Shown in pieces: positions 1-7,489 of a stretch of DNA of 64,000 nucleotides. The translations under genes were made by a program, and so were the position numbers. Numbering within the stretch: the stretch's first letter is position 1; each line of letters starts with the position of its first letter. The notes under the pieces are model-generated. The model ran no database searches. It saw nothing but the letters and a program-made list of their open reading frames with translations, and was not told the DNA's origin. Source of the stretch: Candidatus Allofournierella merdavium (lineage in GTDB: Bacteria; Bacillota; Clostridia; Oscillospirales; Ruminococcaceae); assembly GCA_019118765.1 (NCBI GenBank), contig DWYI01000035.1:1-64000 (forward strand), read 5' to 3'.

Positions 1-728
1 TGGCCCACCCGGGGGGTCTGGCAGACCTGGGCGGTGAAGCGCACGGTCTTGCCGTTGTACTTGTCCGGGTCCTCGGAGGCGTCCAGATACCAGATGCCGA
101 AGTCCTCGTCGCCGATGTCGATGACGTCGGCATTGATGTCGAAGGGCAGCTCGTCGGGCAGGTCGTCGTACTCCACGCTGCCGTCGGAGTACTCGTAGGC
201 GATGTCGCACCGGCGGCTGGCCTGGCGCACCGCCTTGTGGATGTAGTCCCGGTCGTCGGAGGAACTCACCGCCTCGGCCCGGTTGACGATGAGCAGTTCG
301 CTGGCGGCGAACTTTTCCAGCATCAGCTGGCGCATATTCTCAAAATAGGTGCGGAAGGTGGTGCCGTCGGCGGTGCAGATGGTCTGGTAGATCAGCCAAT
401 GGGCCGGCAGGGCTTCCATCAGCGCCGACAGCGGCCACATGCCGTTGTACTCGATGAGCACCCGGCCGGCGCCGCACTTTTTGGCCTTCTGTTCCAGGGT
501 GTCGGGGGTCAGTTCCGCCTGGGATTCCAGGGAATCCACCGTGACGCCGCCGAAGGCGAACTCGTCGGGTTTATACTCCACCTCTCCCTCTTCGCACACC
601 AGCAGCAGGGTCTTGTCGCCGCTGTCGAATTTGGGGTCGTTCATGGTCTCCTGGATGAAGGTGGTCTTGCCGCTCTCCAGCTGGCCCAGGAACAGGTAGA
701 CCGGGATCTCGTTGTTGTTTTCAGCCAT
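1..728 (-). CDS. CobW-like GTP-binding protein (3' end outside window)
   Basis: The visible 242 codons start at an ATG preceded by AAAGGAGAGG and read out of the window at its left edge. Residues 14-22 carry a P-loop, GQLESGKTT. A switch-like VCEEGE follows where typical CobW proteins have ENEFGE. The CxCC metal site of the COG0523 GTPases is absent from the visible part. After about residue 195 the sequence changes to a domain reading IWYLDASEDPDKYNGKTVRF, which resembles the small beta-rich domain found with clostridial metal-homeostasis permeases of the TIGR03943/DUF1980 group. It lies 13 bp downstream of a second CobW-type gene, so the two are probably one operon. A metal-chaperone role is inferred from family and neighbour. 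The substrate metal cannot be told. Confidence 0.75.
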   Translation of the reverse strand, partial: MAENNNEIPVYLFLGQLESGKTTFIQETMNDPKFDSGDKTLLLVCEEGEVEYKPDEFAFGGVTVDSLESQAELTPDTLEQKAKKCGAGRVLIEYNGMWPLSALMEALPAHWLIYQTICTADGTTFRTYFENMRQLMLEKFAASELLIVNRAEAVSSSDDRDYIHKAVRQASRRCDIAYEYSDGSVEYDDLPDELPFDINADVIDIGDEDFGIWYLDASEDPDKYNGKTVRFTAQVCQTPRVG

Positions 729-741
729 AGCCGCCTCTCCT

Positions 742-1866
742 TTACGCCAGGTGGAAGATCAGTTCCAGCGCCGGCTCGTTCAGCTTTGCGCCGATGACGC
801 ACAGCCGGCCGGTCACATCGGCGCTGCCGGTGCGCACGTCCGCCTCGCCGGGCACATAGTCGAAGTGGATCCACTCCCCCTCGCCGGGCAGGATGCCCTT
901 GGCCCGCAGGACGGTTCCGTATTTGCCGGTGTCCAGGGCGGCCAGGGCGGCCTTCACCTCGTCGGCGGTGAACTTGCGGGTGGTCTCCCGGCCGAAGCTG
1001 GCAAACACCTCGTCGGCGTGATGGTGGTGATGGTCGTGGCCGCAGCCGCAGTGGTCGTCGTGGTCGTGGTGATGCTCGTGGTCGTGGCCGCACTCGCAGT
1101 GCTCGTCGTGGTCGTGGTGATGCTCGTGGTCGTGGCCGCACTCGCAATGCTCGTCATGGTCGTGGTGGTGCTCGTGGTCATGGCCGCATTCGCAGTGCTC
1201 GTCGTGGTCGTGCTCATGCTCGTGGTCGTGCTCCGCGAGGGTCTGGGCCAGCAGCTTTGCCACAAAGTCCTGCCCTTCCTCGATGGCGGCCAGGATCTGC
1301 GCGCCGGAGAGCTGCTGCCAGTCGGTAGTGATGATGACGGCGTCGGGGTTCACGGTGCGCAGCAGCGCCACCGCGTCGGCCACCTTCTGCTCGCCGGCGG
1401 TGCCGGTGCGGCTGAGGACGATGGCGTTGGCGTGGGACACCTGGTCGTTGTAGAACTCGCCGAAGTTCTTCATATACATCTTGACCTTGTTCACGTCGGC
1501 CACGGTGGCGAAGCAGTTCAGCTTCACATCCCGCTCGTCCGCCACGGCGGCCACGGCGCGGGTCACGTCGCTGAGCTTGCCCACGCCGGAGGGCTCGATG
1601 AGGATGCGGTCGGGGGCGAACTGGTCGATGACCTTCTTCAGCGCCTCCCGGAAGTCGCCCACCAGGCTGCAGCAGATGCAGCCGGAGTTCATCTCGGTGA
1701 TTTGGATGCCCGCGTCCTTCAAAAAGCCGCCGTCGATGCCGATCTCGCCGAACTCGTTCTCGATGAGCACCAGCTTCTGCCCGGCGTAGGCCTCGCGGAT
1801 GAGTTTTTTGATGAGGGTCGTCTTGCCGGCGCCCAGAAAGCCGGAAAAGATGTCGATCTTGGTCAT
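742..1866 (-). CDS. CobW/COG0523 metallochaperone GTPase with Cys/His-rich tandem repeats
   Basis: This is a 374-residue GTPase of the G3E family, which delivers metal ions to client proteins using GTP. Seen: P-loop GFLGAGKTT at residues 8-16, the switch ENEFGEIGID, and the zinc/cobalt site GCICC. Between about residues 205 and 285 lie four near-identical 16-residue units built on DEHCECGHDHEHH; the last has CGC instead of CEC. A CobW_C-type domain closes the protein. The start is the ATG at 1866 with AAGGAGAG upstream. An in-frame extension further upstream lacks an SD and runs through GC-rich leader hairpins. The repeat adds many His and four CxC pairs, far more than the simple His runs common in this family, and suggests metal storage or buffering. 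Confidence 0.85.
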   Translation of the reverse strand: MTKIDIFSGFLGAGKTTLIKKLIREAYAGQKLVLIENEFGEIGIDGGFLKDAGIQITEMNSGCICCSLVGDFREALKKVIDQFAPDRILIEPSGVGKLSDVTRAVAAVADERDVKLNCFATVADVNKVKMYMKNFGEFYNDQVSHANAIVLSRTGTAGEQKVADAVALLRTVNPDAVIITTDWQQLSGAQILAAIEEGQDFVAKLLAQTLAEHDHEHEHDHDEHCECGHDHEHHHDHDEHCECGHDHEHHHDHDEHCECGHDHEHHHDHDDHCGCGHDHHHHHADEVFASFGRETTRKFTADEVKAALAALDTGKYGTVLRAKGILPGEGEWIHFDYVPGEADVRTGSADVTGRLCVIGAKLNEPALELIFHLA

Positions 1867-1899
1867 GGTGTTTTTCTCTCCTTTTATATCCCTGCCGAA

Positions 1900-1954
1900 G
1901 GGGCGCGCGCCCCTCCGGAAAAGGCCCGCGGCGCCGGAAAAAGGCGCCGCGGGC
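1900..1954 (-). promoter_or_regulatory. Structured 5' leader of the CobW gene
   Basis: Two strong palindromes lie between the minus-strand TATAAT and the CobW start. Arms GCCCGCGGCGCC (1924-1935) and GGCGCCGCGGGC (1943-1954) pair perfectly over 12 bp around a 7-base loop. A second palindrome, GGGGCGCGCGCCCC, follows at about 1900-1913. Neither has a U-run in the minus direction, so they are not simple terminators. They may control translation or message stability, but that is inference. Confidence 0.45.
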
Positions 1955-1972
1955 GACAATGCTCCACTTTTT

Positions 1973-1978
1973 ATTATA
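1973..1978 (-). promoter_or_regulatory. -10 element, CobW operon
   Basis: A perfect TATAAT reads on the minus strand about 110 bp upstream of the CobW ATG. No good -35 lies 16-18 bp away; a TTGACA is present but only 7 bp upstream of the -10. The start site is therefore uncertain. Confidence 0.5.
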
Positions 1979-2012
1979 CCCGTTTTGTCAACACCCGCGG
2001 CGGAATCAGGGC

Positions 2013-2041
2013 TTAACAACCGGACTTTAACGTGCTACAAT
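2013..2041 (+). promoter_or_regulatory. Promoter of the Xaa-Pro aminopeptidase gene
   Basis: TTAACA (2013-2018) and TACAAT (2036-2041) are separated by 17 bp, each one mismatch from the sigma-A consensus. Transcription would start near 2048, giving a leader of about 60 bases. Confidence 0.75.
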
Positions 2042-2108
2042 AGAAGCGGTCATTTTGGATCGAAGCGCTTCGCGCTTTTGCATTTTTTGAGAATCGAGGT
2101 TTTGTCCT

Positions 2109-3896
2109 ATGCCCACTACCAACGAAAAGATCGCGCTGCTGCGGGCGGCCATGAAGGCCGCCGGCGCCAACGCCTGTCTCATCCCCTCCTCCGACCCTCA
2201 CATCAGCGAGTATCTGCCCGCCCACTGGGCCGCCCGGCGCTACTTTTCCGGCTTCACCGGCAGCGTGGGCAACCTGGTGGTGACCGAGACCGCCAGCGCC
2301 CTGTGGGTGGACGGCCGCTACTTTGTGCAGGCCGCTCACCAGCTGGAGGGCAGCGAGATCGAACTGGAGAAGATCGGTGTGGAGGGCGTGCCCACCCTGC
2401 TGGAGTACCTGACCGCCGCCCTGGGCGAGGGGCAGGTGCTGGCGGTGGACGGCATGGTCACCGCCACCTCCACCATGAAGGAGCTGCAGGCCGCCCTGGC
2501 AAAGAAGGGTGCCAGCGTCAAGAGCGTGGACCTGGTGGAGGGCAACTGGCCCGACCGTCCCGCCGGGCCCGCCAGCGAGGCCTGGCTGCTGGACACAGCC
2601 TACGCCGGGCGCACCGCGGCGGAAAAGCTGGCTGACCTGCGGGCCGAACTGGCAAAACAGGGCGCGGGAGCCATGGTGGTCTGCCGGCTGGACAGCGTGG
2701 CCTGGCTGCTCAACCTGCGGGCCAGCGACCTGGACAACACCCCCTTTGCCCTGGCCTACTGTTTTGTAACGCCCGACGACGCGGTGCTGTTCATCAACAC
2801 CGCCCGCCTGCCCGCCGCGGCCGCCGAGGCCCTGGGCCGGGAGGGGGTACGGGTGGCCGAGTATGAGCATCTGCTGGGCGCGCTCACCGGCTACCACCAC
2901 AGCCAGACCGTGCTGGTGGACGTTGCCGGCACCAACTGGGCGGTGTACTCGGCCCTGGAACAGAATCCCGCCTTCACCCTGAAGGAGGGCGAGGATCCCA
3001 TCCAGGCGCTGAAGGGCGTGAAGAACCCGGTGGAGATCGAAAACCTGAAGAAGGTCCATGTGAAGGACGGCGTGGCCATGGTGAAGTTCCAGATGTGGCT
3101 GGAACAGCGGATGGCCGCGGGCGAAGCCACCACCGAGGTGGACGTGGACGAAAAGCTGATGGCCCTGCGCGCCGCCCAGCCGCTGAACCTGGGGGTGAGT
3201 TTTGACACCATCGCCGCCTACGGCGCCAACGCCGCCATGATGCATTACCACGCCACCCCCGGCAATTGCACCACCCTGGCCCCCAAGGGCTTTCTGCTGG
3301 TGGACTGCGGCGGGCAGTATCTGGACGGCACCACCGACATCACCCGCACCTACGCTTTGGGCGAACTCACCGACAACGAGCGCACCTGGTACACCTATGT
3401 GCTCAAGAGCCACATCGACATGGCCAAACTCCAGTTTTTGAACAACTGCACCGGCGGCAACCTGGACGTGATCGCCCGGGCGCCGGTGTGGGCCCACGGC
3501 ATCGACTACCGCTGCGGCACCGGCCACGGCGTAGGCTTTGTGGGCGGCGTGCACGAGGGGCCCCAGAACCTGCGGGTCTCCAACCACACGGTGTTCAAGC
3601 CCGGCATGATCGTCACCGACGAGCCCGGCATCTACGAGGAGGGCGAAGTGGGCATCCGCATCGAGAACGAGCTGCTGTGCTGCGAGCGGGAGAAAAACCA
3701 GTACGGGCAGTTCCTGGGCTTTGAGGCTGTCACCTGCTGCCCCATCGACCTGACCCCGGTGCGTCCCGAACTGCTGGACGCCGACGAGAAGGCCTGGCTG
3801 AACGCCTTCCACCAGGCGGTGCGGGAGAAGCTGACGCCCCACCTCTCCGCCGAGGAGGCGGCATGGCTGGCGGAAAAGACCCGGCCGCTGGCGTAA
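2109..3896 (+). CDS. M24B-family Xaa-Pro aminopeptidase
   Basis: This 595-residue cytosolic metallopeptidase should release N-terminal residues that precede proline. The N-terminal half (about 1-320) contains two creatinase-type domains, as in the long eukaryote-like aminopeptidase P group; the C-terminal half is the pita-bread M24 fold. Metal-site motifs are visible in order: VDCGGQYLDGTTDITRTY with two Asp ligands, GTGHGVGF and GVHEGP with the His region, then DEPGIYEEGEVGIRIENE with the Glu ligands. The length fits the long PepP form (about 590-620) and not the short PepQ form (about 360). It is a single-gene transcript with its own promoter and a strong terminator downstream. Confidence 0.92.
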   Translation: MPTTNEKIALLRAAMKAAGANACLIPSSDPHISEYLPAHWAARRYFSGFTGSVGNLVVTETASALWVDGRYFVQAAHQLEGSEIELEKIGVEGVPTLLEYLTAALGEGQVLAVDGMVTATSTMKELQAALAKKGASVKSVDLVEGNWPDRPAGPASEAWLLDTAYAGRTAAEKLADLRAELAKQGAGAMVVCRLDSVAWLLNLRASDLDNTPFALAYCFVTPDDAVLFINTARLPAAAAEALGREGVRVAEYEHLLGALTGYHHSQTVLVDVAGTNWAVYSALEQNPAFTLKEGEDPIQALKGVKNPVEIENLKKVHVKDGVAMVKFQMWLEQRMAAGEATTEVDVDEKLMALRAAQPLNLGVSFDTIAAYGANAAMMHYHATPGNCTTLAPKGFLLVDCGGQYLDGTTDITRTYALGELTDNERTWYTYVLKSHIDMAKLQFLNNCTGGNLDVIARAPVWAHGIDYRCGTGHGVGFVGGVHEGPQNLRVSNHTVFKPGMIVTDEPGIYEEGEVGIRIENELLCCEREKNQYGQFLGFEAVTCCPIDLTPVRPELLDADEKAWLNAFHQAVREKLTPHLSAEEAAWLAEKTRPLA

Positions 3897-3922
3897 AACC
3901 CACAAGAGAAAAATCGACAAAA

Positions 3923-3956
3923 GGCGCCGGACCCCTGAAAGGTCCGGCGCCTTTTT
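3923..3956. terminator. Bidirectional terminator between aminopeptidase and DedA genes
   Basis: A perfect 11-bp stem pairs GGCGCCGGACC (3923-3933) with GGTCCGGCGCC (3941-3951). T-runs on both strands follow (TTTTT on plus, TTTT on minus). It serves the convergent genes on either side. Confidence 0.9.
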
Positions 3957-4575
3957 ATTTCTTCGCCCGCTCGCGGCGCCGGGCCAGCCGCCACACAACA
4001 GCCAGCACCGCCGCGGCCAGCAGCAGCCAGCGCACCGCGCCGGAGGCGTCCGCGAAGCGGCGGGCCACCCGCTGCCAGCTCTCCCCCGCCGCCGCGCCCA
4101 GGCCCACCAGCGCGATGTTCCACACAAGGCTGCCCGCCGTGGTGTAGAGCAGAAAGCGGCCGAGGCCCATCCGGGCCATGCCCGCCGGGATGGAGATGAG
4201 GCTGCGCAGGATGGGCACGCACCGGCACAGGAACACCGACCCCGCCCCCCTTTGTTCAAAGCGGGCTGCCGCCCGCCGGGCCGCCGCCGCGTCAAAGCCC
4301 AGCCGCCGGCCCCAGGGCCCCGCCAGCAATGCGTTCATCCGCCGGCCGCCCAGCGCCCGCCCCAGGGCGTAGAGGGCCAGCGCCCCCGCCACCGCCCCCA
4401 GGGTGGCCCAGACCACCACCCCCCACACCGTGAGCCGGGTGCGGGTGGTGAGGAAGCCCCCGAATGTGAGGATGACCTCCGACGGGATGGGAGGAAAGAG
4501 GTTTTCCACCGCGATGAGCAGCGCCATGCCCGGATAACCGAAATCCTCCATCACGCCGACGATCCACTGTTCCAT
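3955..4575 (-). CDS. DedA/SNARE-associated (VTT) family membrane protein
   Basis: The 206-residue polytopic protein has the DedA signature: FPPIPSEV after an N-terminal amphipathic segment (residues 27-34) and CRCVPILRSLISIPAG near residue 120, matching the conserved RxxP...R...G stretch. DedA proteins are lipid scramblase or flippase-like proteins linked to undecaprenyl-phosphate or phospholipid recycling. That fits the glycan genes downstream in the window but is not specific. The ATG at 4575 has AAAGGGGG eight bases upstream. In-frame codons upstream are low complexity and have no SD. Several membrane segments and a basic C-terminus (RRRERAKK) are visible. Confidence 0.88.
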   Translation of the reverse strand: MEQWIVGVMEDFGYPGMALLIAVENLFPPIPSEVILTFGGFLTTRTRLTVWGVVVWATLGAVAGALALYALGRALGGRRMNALLAGPWGRRLGFDAAAARRAAARFEQRGAGSVFLCRCVPILRSLISIPAGMARMGLGRFLLYTTAGSLVWNIALVGLGAAAGESWQRVARRFADASGAVRWLLLAAAVLAVVWRLARRRERAKK

Positions 4576-4683
4576 GCCCACGCCCCCTTTTTTTACATTG
4601 TATTCGGCGGGGGCGGGGATATGCCGGGCGGCGGGGCAAGGCCCCCGGCCCGCGCGCCCGCCGCAAGGGGCCCCGCACAGCAA

Positions 4684-4722
4684 AGCGGGCGCTCTCCCGT
4701 TTGGGGAAAGCGCCCGCCGGTT
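4684..4722 (-). terminator. Putative terminator after the DUF1275 gene
   Basis: Arms around GCGGGCGCT and AGCGCCCGC form a GC-rich hairpin just downstream of the minus-strand gene. Only TTT follows it on that strand, so termination may be partial. Confidence 0.5.
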
Positions 4723-4736
4723 TTGATCGCATCGTT

Positions 4737-5423
4737 TCAGAAGCGGGTGGTCACCTCGGCCCGGCTCAGCACCACCAGCACCACCGCCAGCAGGGCGCAG
4801 GCCACCAGCACCGACCACTGGCCCAGCACGCCGGCCAGAACCCCGCTCGCCGCCGCGCCCACGATGAAGGACAGGATCACATGGTAGTAGCGCAGGGCGC
4901 TGTGCAGGATGTCCCGGTCGCGGGTCTGAAAGAACTGATAGAGCAGCTCGGTGCCGCTGCGCAGGTTGCCGGTGCACATGGTGGTGACGTAGGCCTTGCC
5001 GTGCACCCTGCGGAAGCTTTCCACCTGCAGCGCGCAGACGAAACTCACCGCCCAGTTCACCGCCATGTCCCATCCGCCGCCCATGGGCAGAAAGGCCGCG
5101 GCCGCCAGCACCACGATCTCCAGCGCCAGCACCCACTGGCGCCAATGCAGCTTTGAGGACACAGCGGCCTTGCCCCGGCGCCGGATGACCTCCGCCACCA
5201 GCACGCCCAGGAAAAAGGCGAAGATGGGCGGCAGGTATTTGGCCGCGCCGGCCCAGTTGCCCGCCGCCAGCTTGACGCCCAGCAGCACCATGTTGCCGGT
5301 CTCGGCGTTGGCGAACACCCCGCCGCGGCACAGATAGGTGTACGCGTCCAGATAGCCGCCGGCCAGCGCCAGCAGCACGCCCACCCGCAGCGCCTCGCTG
5401 GTCTGCACACGCTGTTCGGTCAT
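4737..5423 (-). CDS. YoaK/DUF1275 family membrane protein
   Basis: This 228-residue polytopic membrane protein begins at an ATG with AGGAGAG nine bases upstream; an in-frame TTG further up has no SD. Family markers are GGYLDAYTYL near residue 20, the GNMVLLG stretch near 43, and CTGNLRSGTELL near 145, the duplicated sugar-transporter-like TGN motifs of DUF1275. About six hydrophobic segments are visible. The family function is not established. It sits alone between two terminators, downstream of pckG on the same strand. Confidence 0.87.
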   Translation of the reverse strand: MTEQRVQTSEALRVGVLLALAGGYLDAYTYLCRGGVFANAETGNMVLLGVKLAAGNWAGAAKYLPPIFAFFLGVLVAEVIRRRGKAAVSSKLHWRQWVLALEIVVLAAAAFLPMGGGWDMAVNWAVSFVCALQVESFRRVHGKAYVTTMCTGNLRSGTELLYQFFQTRDRDILHSALRYYHVILSFIVGAAASGVLAGVLGQWSVLVACALLAVVLVVLSRAEVTTRF

Positions 5424-5451
5424 CGGTTCAAACTCTCCTCGTTTTCCCCTC

Positions 5452-5479
5452 AAAAATGGCCCCCGGTCACCCGGGGGCC
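5452..5479 (-). terminator. Terminator of pckG
   Basis: On the minus strand GGCCCCCGG pairs with CCGGGGGCC over a 4-base loop and is followed by ATTTTT, a textbook intrinsic terminator 23 bp after the pckG stop. Confidence 0.9.
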
Positions 5480-5501
5480 ACTGCTCGCTGTTGGGGAAAT
5501 G

Positions 5502-7280
5502 TTACTTGCTCAGGCGCGCGCGCAGGTCGGCCAGCTGCTTGCGCAGCTCGGCAGGCACCCGCTCGCCGATCTCGTCGTAGAGGGCTTCCACGCCGTCGCA
5601 GTCCTCCAGCCACAGATCCTTATCCACGCTGAGCAGACCCTTGACGGTGTCCAGCGTGACGTCGGAAAGGCCGGTGATGTCGATGTCCTCGGCCTTGGGC
5701 AGGTAGCCGATGGGGGTCTCCACCGCATCCACTTCGCCCTTGCAGCGCTTCAGGATCCACATCAGCACCCGCATGTTGTCGCCGAAGCCCGGCCAGATGA
5801 AGTGGCCTTCGTCGTCGGTGCGGAACCAGTTCACATGGAAGATCTTGGGGGCCTTGTCGCCCAGCTTCTTGCCCATCTCGATCCAGTGACCGAAGTAGTC
5901 GCCCATGTTGTAGCCGGTGAAGGGACGCATGGCCATGGGGTCACGGCGCACAACGCCCACGGCGCCGGCAGCGGCAGCGGTGGTCTCGGAGGCCATGGCG
6001 CTGCCCACATACACGCCGTGGTTCCAGTCGAAGCTCTGGAACACCAGCGGAGCGGTCTTGGCGCGGCGGCCGCCGAACACCATGGCGGTGACGGGCACGC
6101 CGTTGGGGTTGTTGAACTCCTTGCTCAGGCAGGGGCAGTTCACGGCGGGGGCGGTGAAGCGGCTGTTGGGATGAGCCAGCTTGTTGCCCTGGGCCACCCA
6201 CTCCTTGCCGTTGACCTTCTTGCCGGTCCAGTCCTCGGCGTTCTCGGGCGGGTTCTTGTCCAGGCCCTCCCACCAGACGGTGTTGTTGTCCAGGTTGTGC
6301 GCCACGTTGGTGAAGATGGTGTTCTTCATGGTGGTGTGCAGCGCGTTGGGGTTGGACTTCTCGTTGGTGCCGGGGGCCACGCCGAAGAAGCCGTTCTCCG
6401 GGTTGATGGCGTAGAGCCGGCCGTCCTCACCGATGTGCATCCAGGCGATGTCGTCGCCCACGGTCCACACCTTGTAGCCCTGCTTCTTGTACACCTCGGG
6501 CGGGATCAGCATGGCCAGGTTGGTCTTGCCGCAGGCGGAGGGGAAGGCGGCGGTGATGTACTCCACATGGCCGGTGGGATCCTCGATGCCCAGGATCAGC
6601 ATATGCTCGGCCATCCAGCCTTCCTTCAGGCCCTGGTAGCTGGCAATGCGCAGCGCGAAGCACTTTTTGCCCAGCAGCACGTTGCCGCCGTAGCCGGAGT
6701 TGATGGACCAGATGGTGTTCTCCTCGGGGAACTGCACGATGTAGCGGTTCTCCTCCTCCATCTTGGCCTTGGAGTGCAGGCCGCGCACGAAGTCGTTGGA
6801 ATCGCCCAGCTGATCCAGCGCCTGCTGGCCCATGCGGGTCATGATGTCCATGTTCATGACCACATAGATGGAGTCGGTCAGCTCGATGCCCACCTTGCTG
6901 AAGGGGCTGCCGATGGGGCCCATGCAGTAGGGCAGCACATACATGGTGCGGCCCTTCATGCAGCCGTCGTACAGGGGGATCAGCTTGGCCTTCATCTCAC
7001 TGGTCTCCATCCAGTTGTTGATGGGGGCGGCGTCCTCCCGCTTCTTGGTGCAGATGTAGGTGCGACCCTCCACGCGGGCCACATCGTTCACCGCGGTGTG
7101 ATGCAGCACACAGCCGGGCAGCAGTTCGTTGTTCAGAGGGATCATCTCGCCGGTCTTGAAGCTCTCCTCCCGCAGGGCGGTGAGCTGCTCCTCGCTGCCG
7201 TCGATCCACACGACCTTGTCAGGCTTGACCAGGGCGACCATCTCGTCCACCCAGGTCAGAACGTGCTTGTTCGTTGTCAT
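5502..7280 (-). CDS. pckG: Phosphoenolpyruvate carboxykinase (GTP)
   Basis: The 592-residue enzyme interconverts oxaloacetate + GTP and PEP + GDP + CO2. In gut anaerobes it can run in either the gluconeogenic or the CO2-fixing fermentative direction. The GTP-type kinase-1a loop FPSACGKTNLAM is visible around residues 245-260, followed by the metal-binding GDDIAWMH. RKAKTAPL-like and YFGHW stretches typical of the animal/mycobacterial GTP class occur later. The length matches this class (590-620) and not the ATP class (about 530). It has its own promoter (TTGCCG-17-TATAAT) and terminator, so it is monocistronic. Confidence 0.95.
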   Translation of the reverse strand: MTTNKHVLTWVDEMVALVKPDKVVWIDGSEEQLTALREESFKTGEMIPLNNELLPGCVLHHTAVNDVARVEGRTYICTKKREDAAPINNWMETSEMKAKLIPLYDGCMKGRTMYVLPYCMGPIGSPFSKVGIELTDSIYVVMNMDIMTRMGQQALDQLGDSNDFVRGLHSKAKMEEENRYIVQFPEENTIWSINSGYGGNVLLGKKCFALRIASYQGLKEGWMAEHMLILGIEDPTGHVEYITAAFPSACGKTNLAMLIPPEVYKKQGYKVWTVGDDIAWMHIGEDGRLYAINPENGFFGVAPGTNEKSNPNALHTTMKNTIFTNVAHNLDNNTVWWEGLDKNPPENAEDWTGKKVNGKEWVAQGNKLAHPNSRFTAPAVNCPCLSKEFNNPNGVPVTAMVFGGRRAKTAPLVFQSFDWNHGVYVGSAMASETTAAAAGAVGVVRRDPMAMRPFTGYNMGDYFGHWIEMGKKLGDKAPKIFHVNWFRTDDEGHFIWPGFGDNMRVLMWILKRCKGEVDAVETPIGYLPKAEDIDITGLSDVTLDTVKGLLSVDKDLWLEDCDGVEALYDEIGERVPAELRKQLADLRARLSK

Positions 7281-7372
7281 ACGCTTTCACCAATCCTCTC
7301 TCGATATCTCGGGGCAAACCCCGCTTTCTGCCGCCCCCTGCGGGCGATCCTGAAAGTTTGCCATTTGCGTCC

Positions 7373-7401
7373 ATTATACTGCTTTGGAAAAAAAACGGCA
7401 A
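7373..7401 (-). promoter_or_regulatory. Promoter of pckG
   Basis: On the minus strand TTGCCG (7396-7401) and a perfect TATAAT (7373-7378) are 17 bp apart, about 90 bp upstream of the pckG ATG. The stretch 7380-7490 is notably A/T-rich for this genome and otherwise empty. Confidence 0.7.
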
Positions 7402-7489
7402 TGGATTTTGTGTTAAAAAGCCAAAAGTGCAAAAGTTTTCTGTTTCGCTTAAAAGTTTGTCTATTTTTTGACGACTTCCGTTCCTTTTG

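Noticed and set aside
1012-1240. Regular 48-bp repeats that could suggest a CRISPR-like array
   Set aside because: There are no unique spacers; the repeats are contiguous, in frame and code the metal-binding blocks of the CobW protein.
712-2016. Long plus-strand open frame with Val-rich repeats opposite the CobW gene
   Set aside because: It mirrors the His/Cys-coding repeats on the other strand; it has no family resemblance, and the minus-strand frame has SD, promoter and clear motifs.
2013-4295. 760-codon open frame antisense to the aminopeptidase
   Set aside because: High GC at third positions removes stops on the opposite strand; the sequence is His/Gly/Ala-rich and matches no family.
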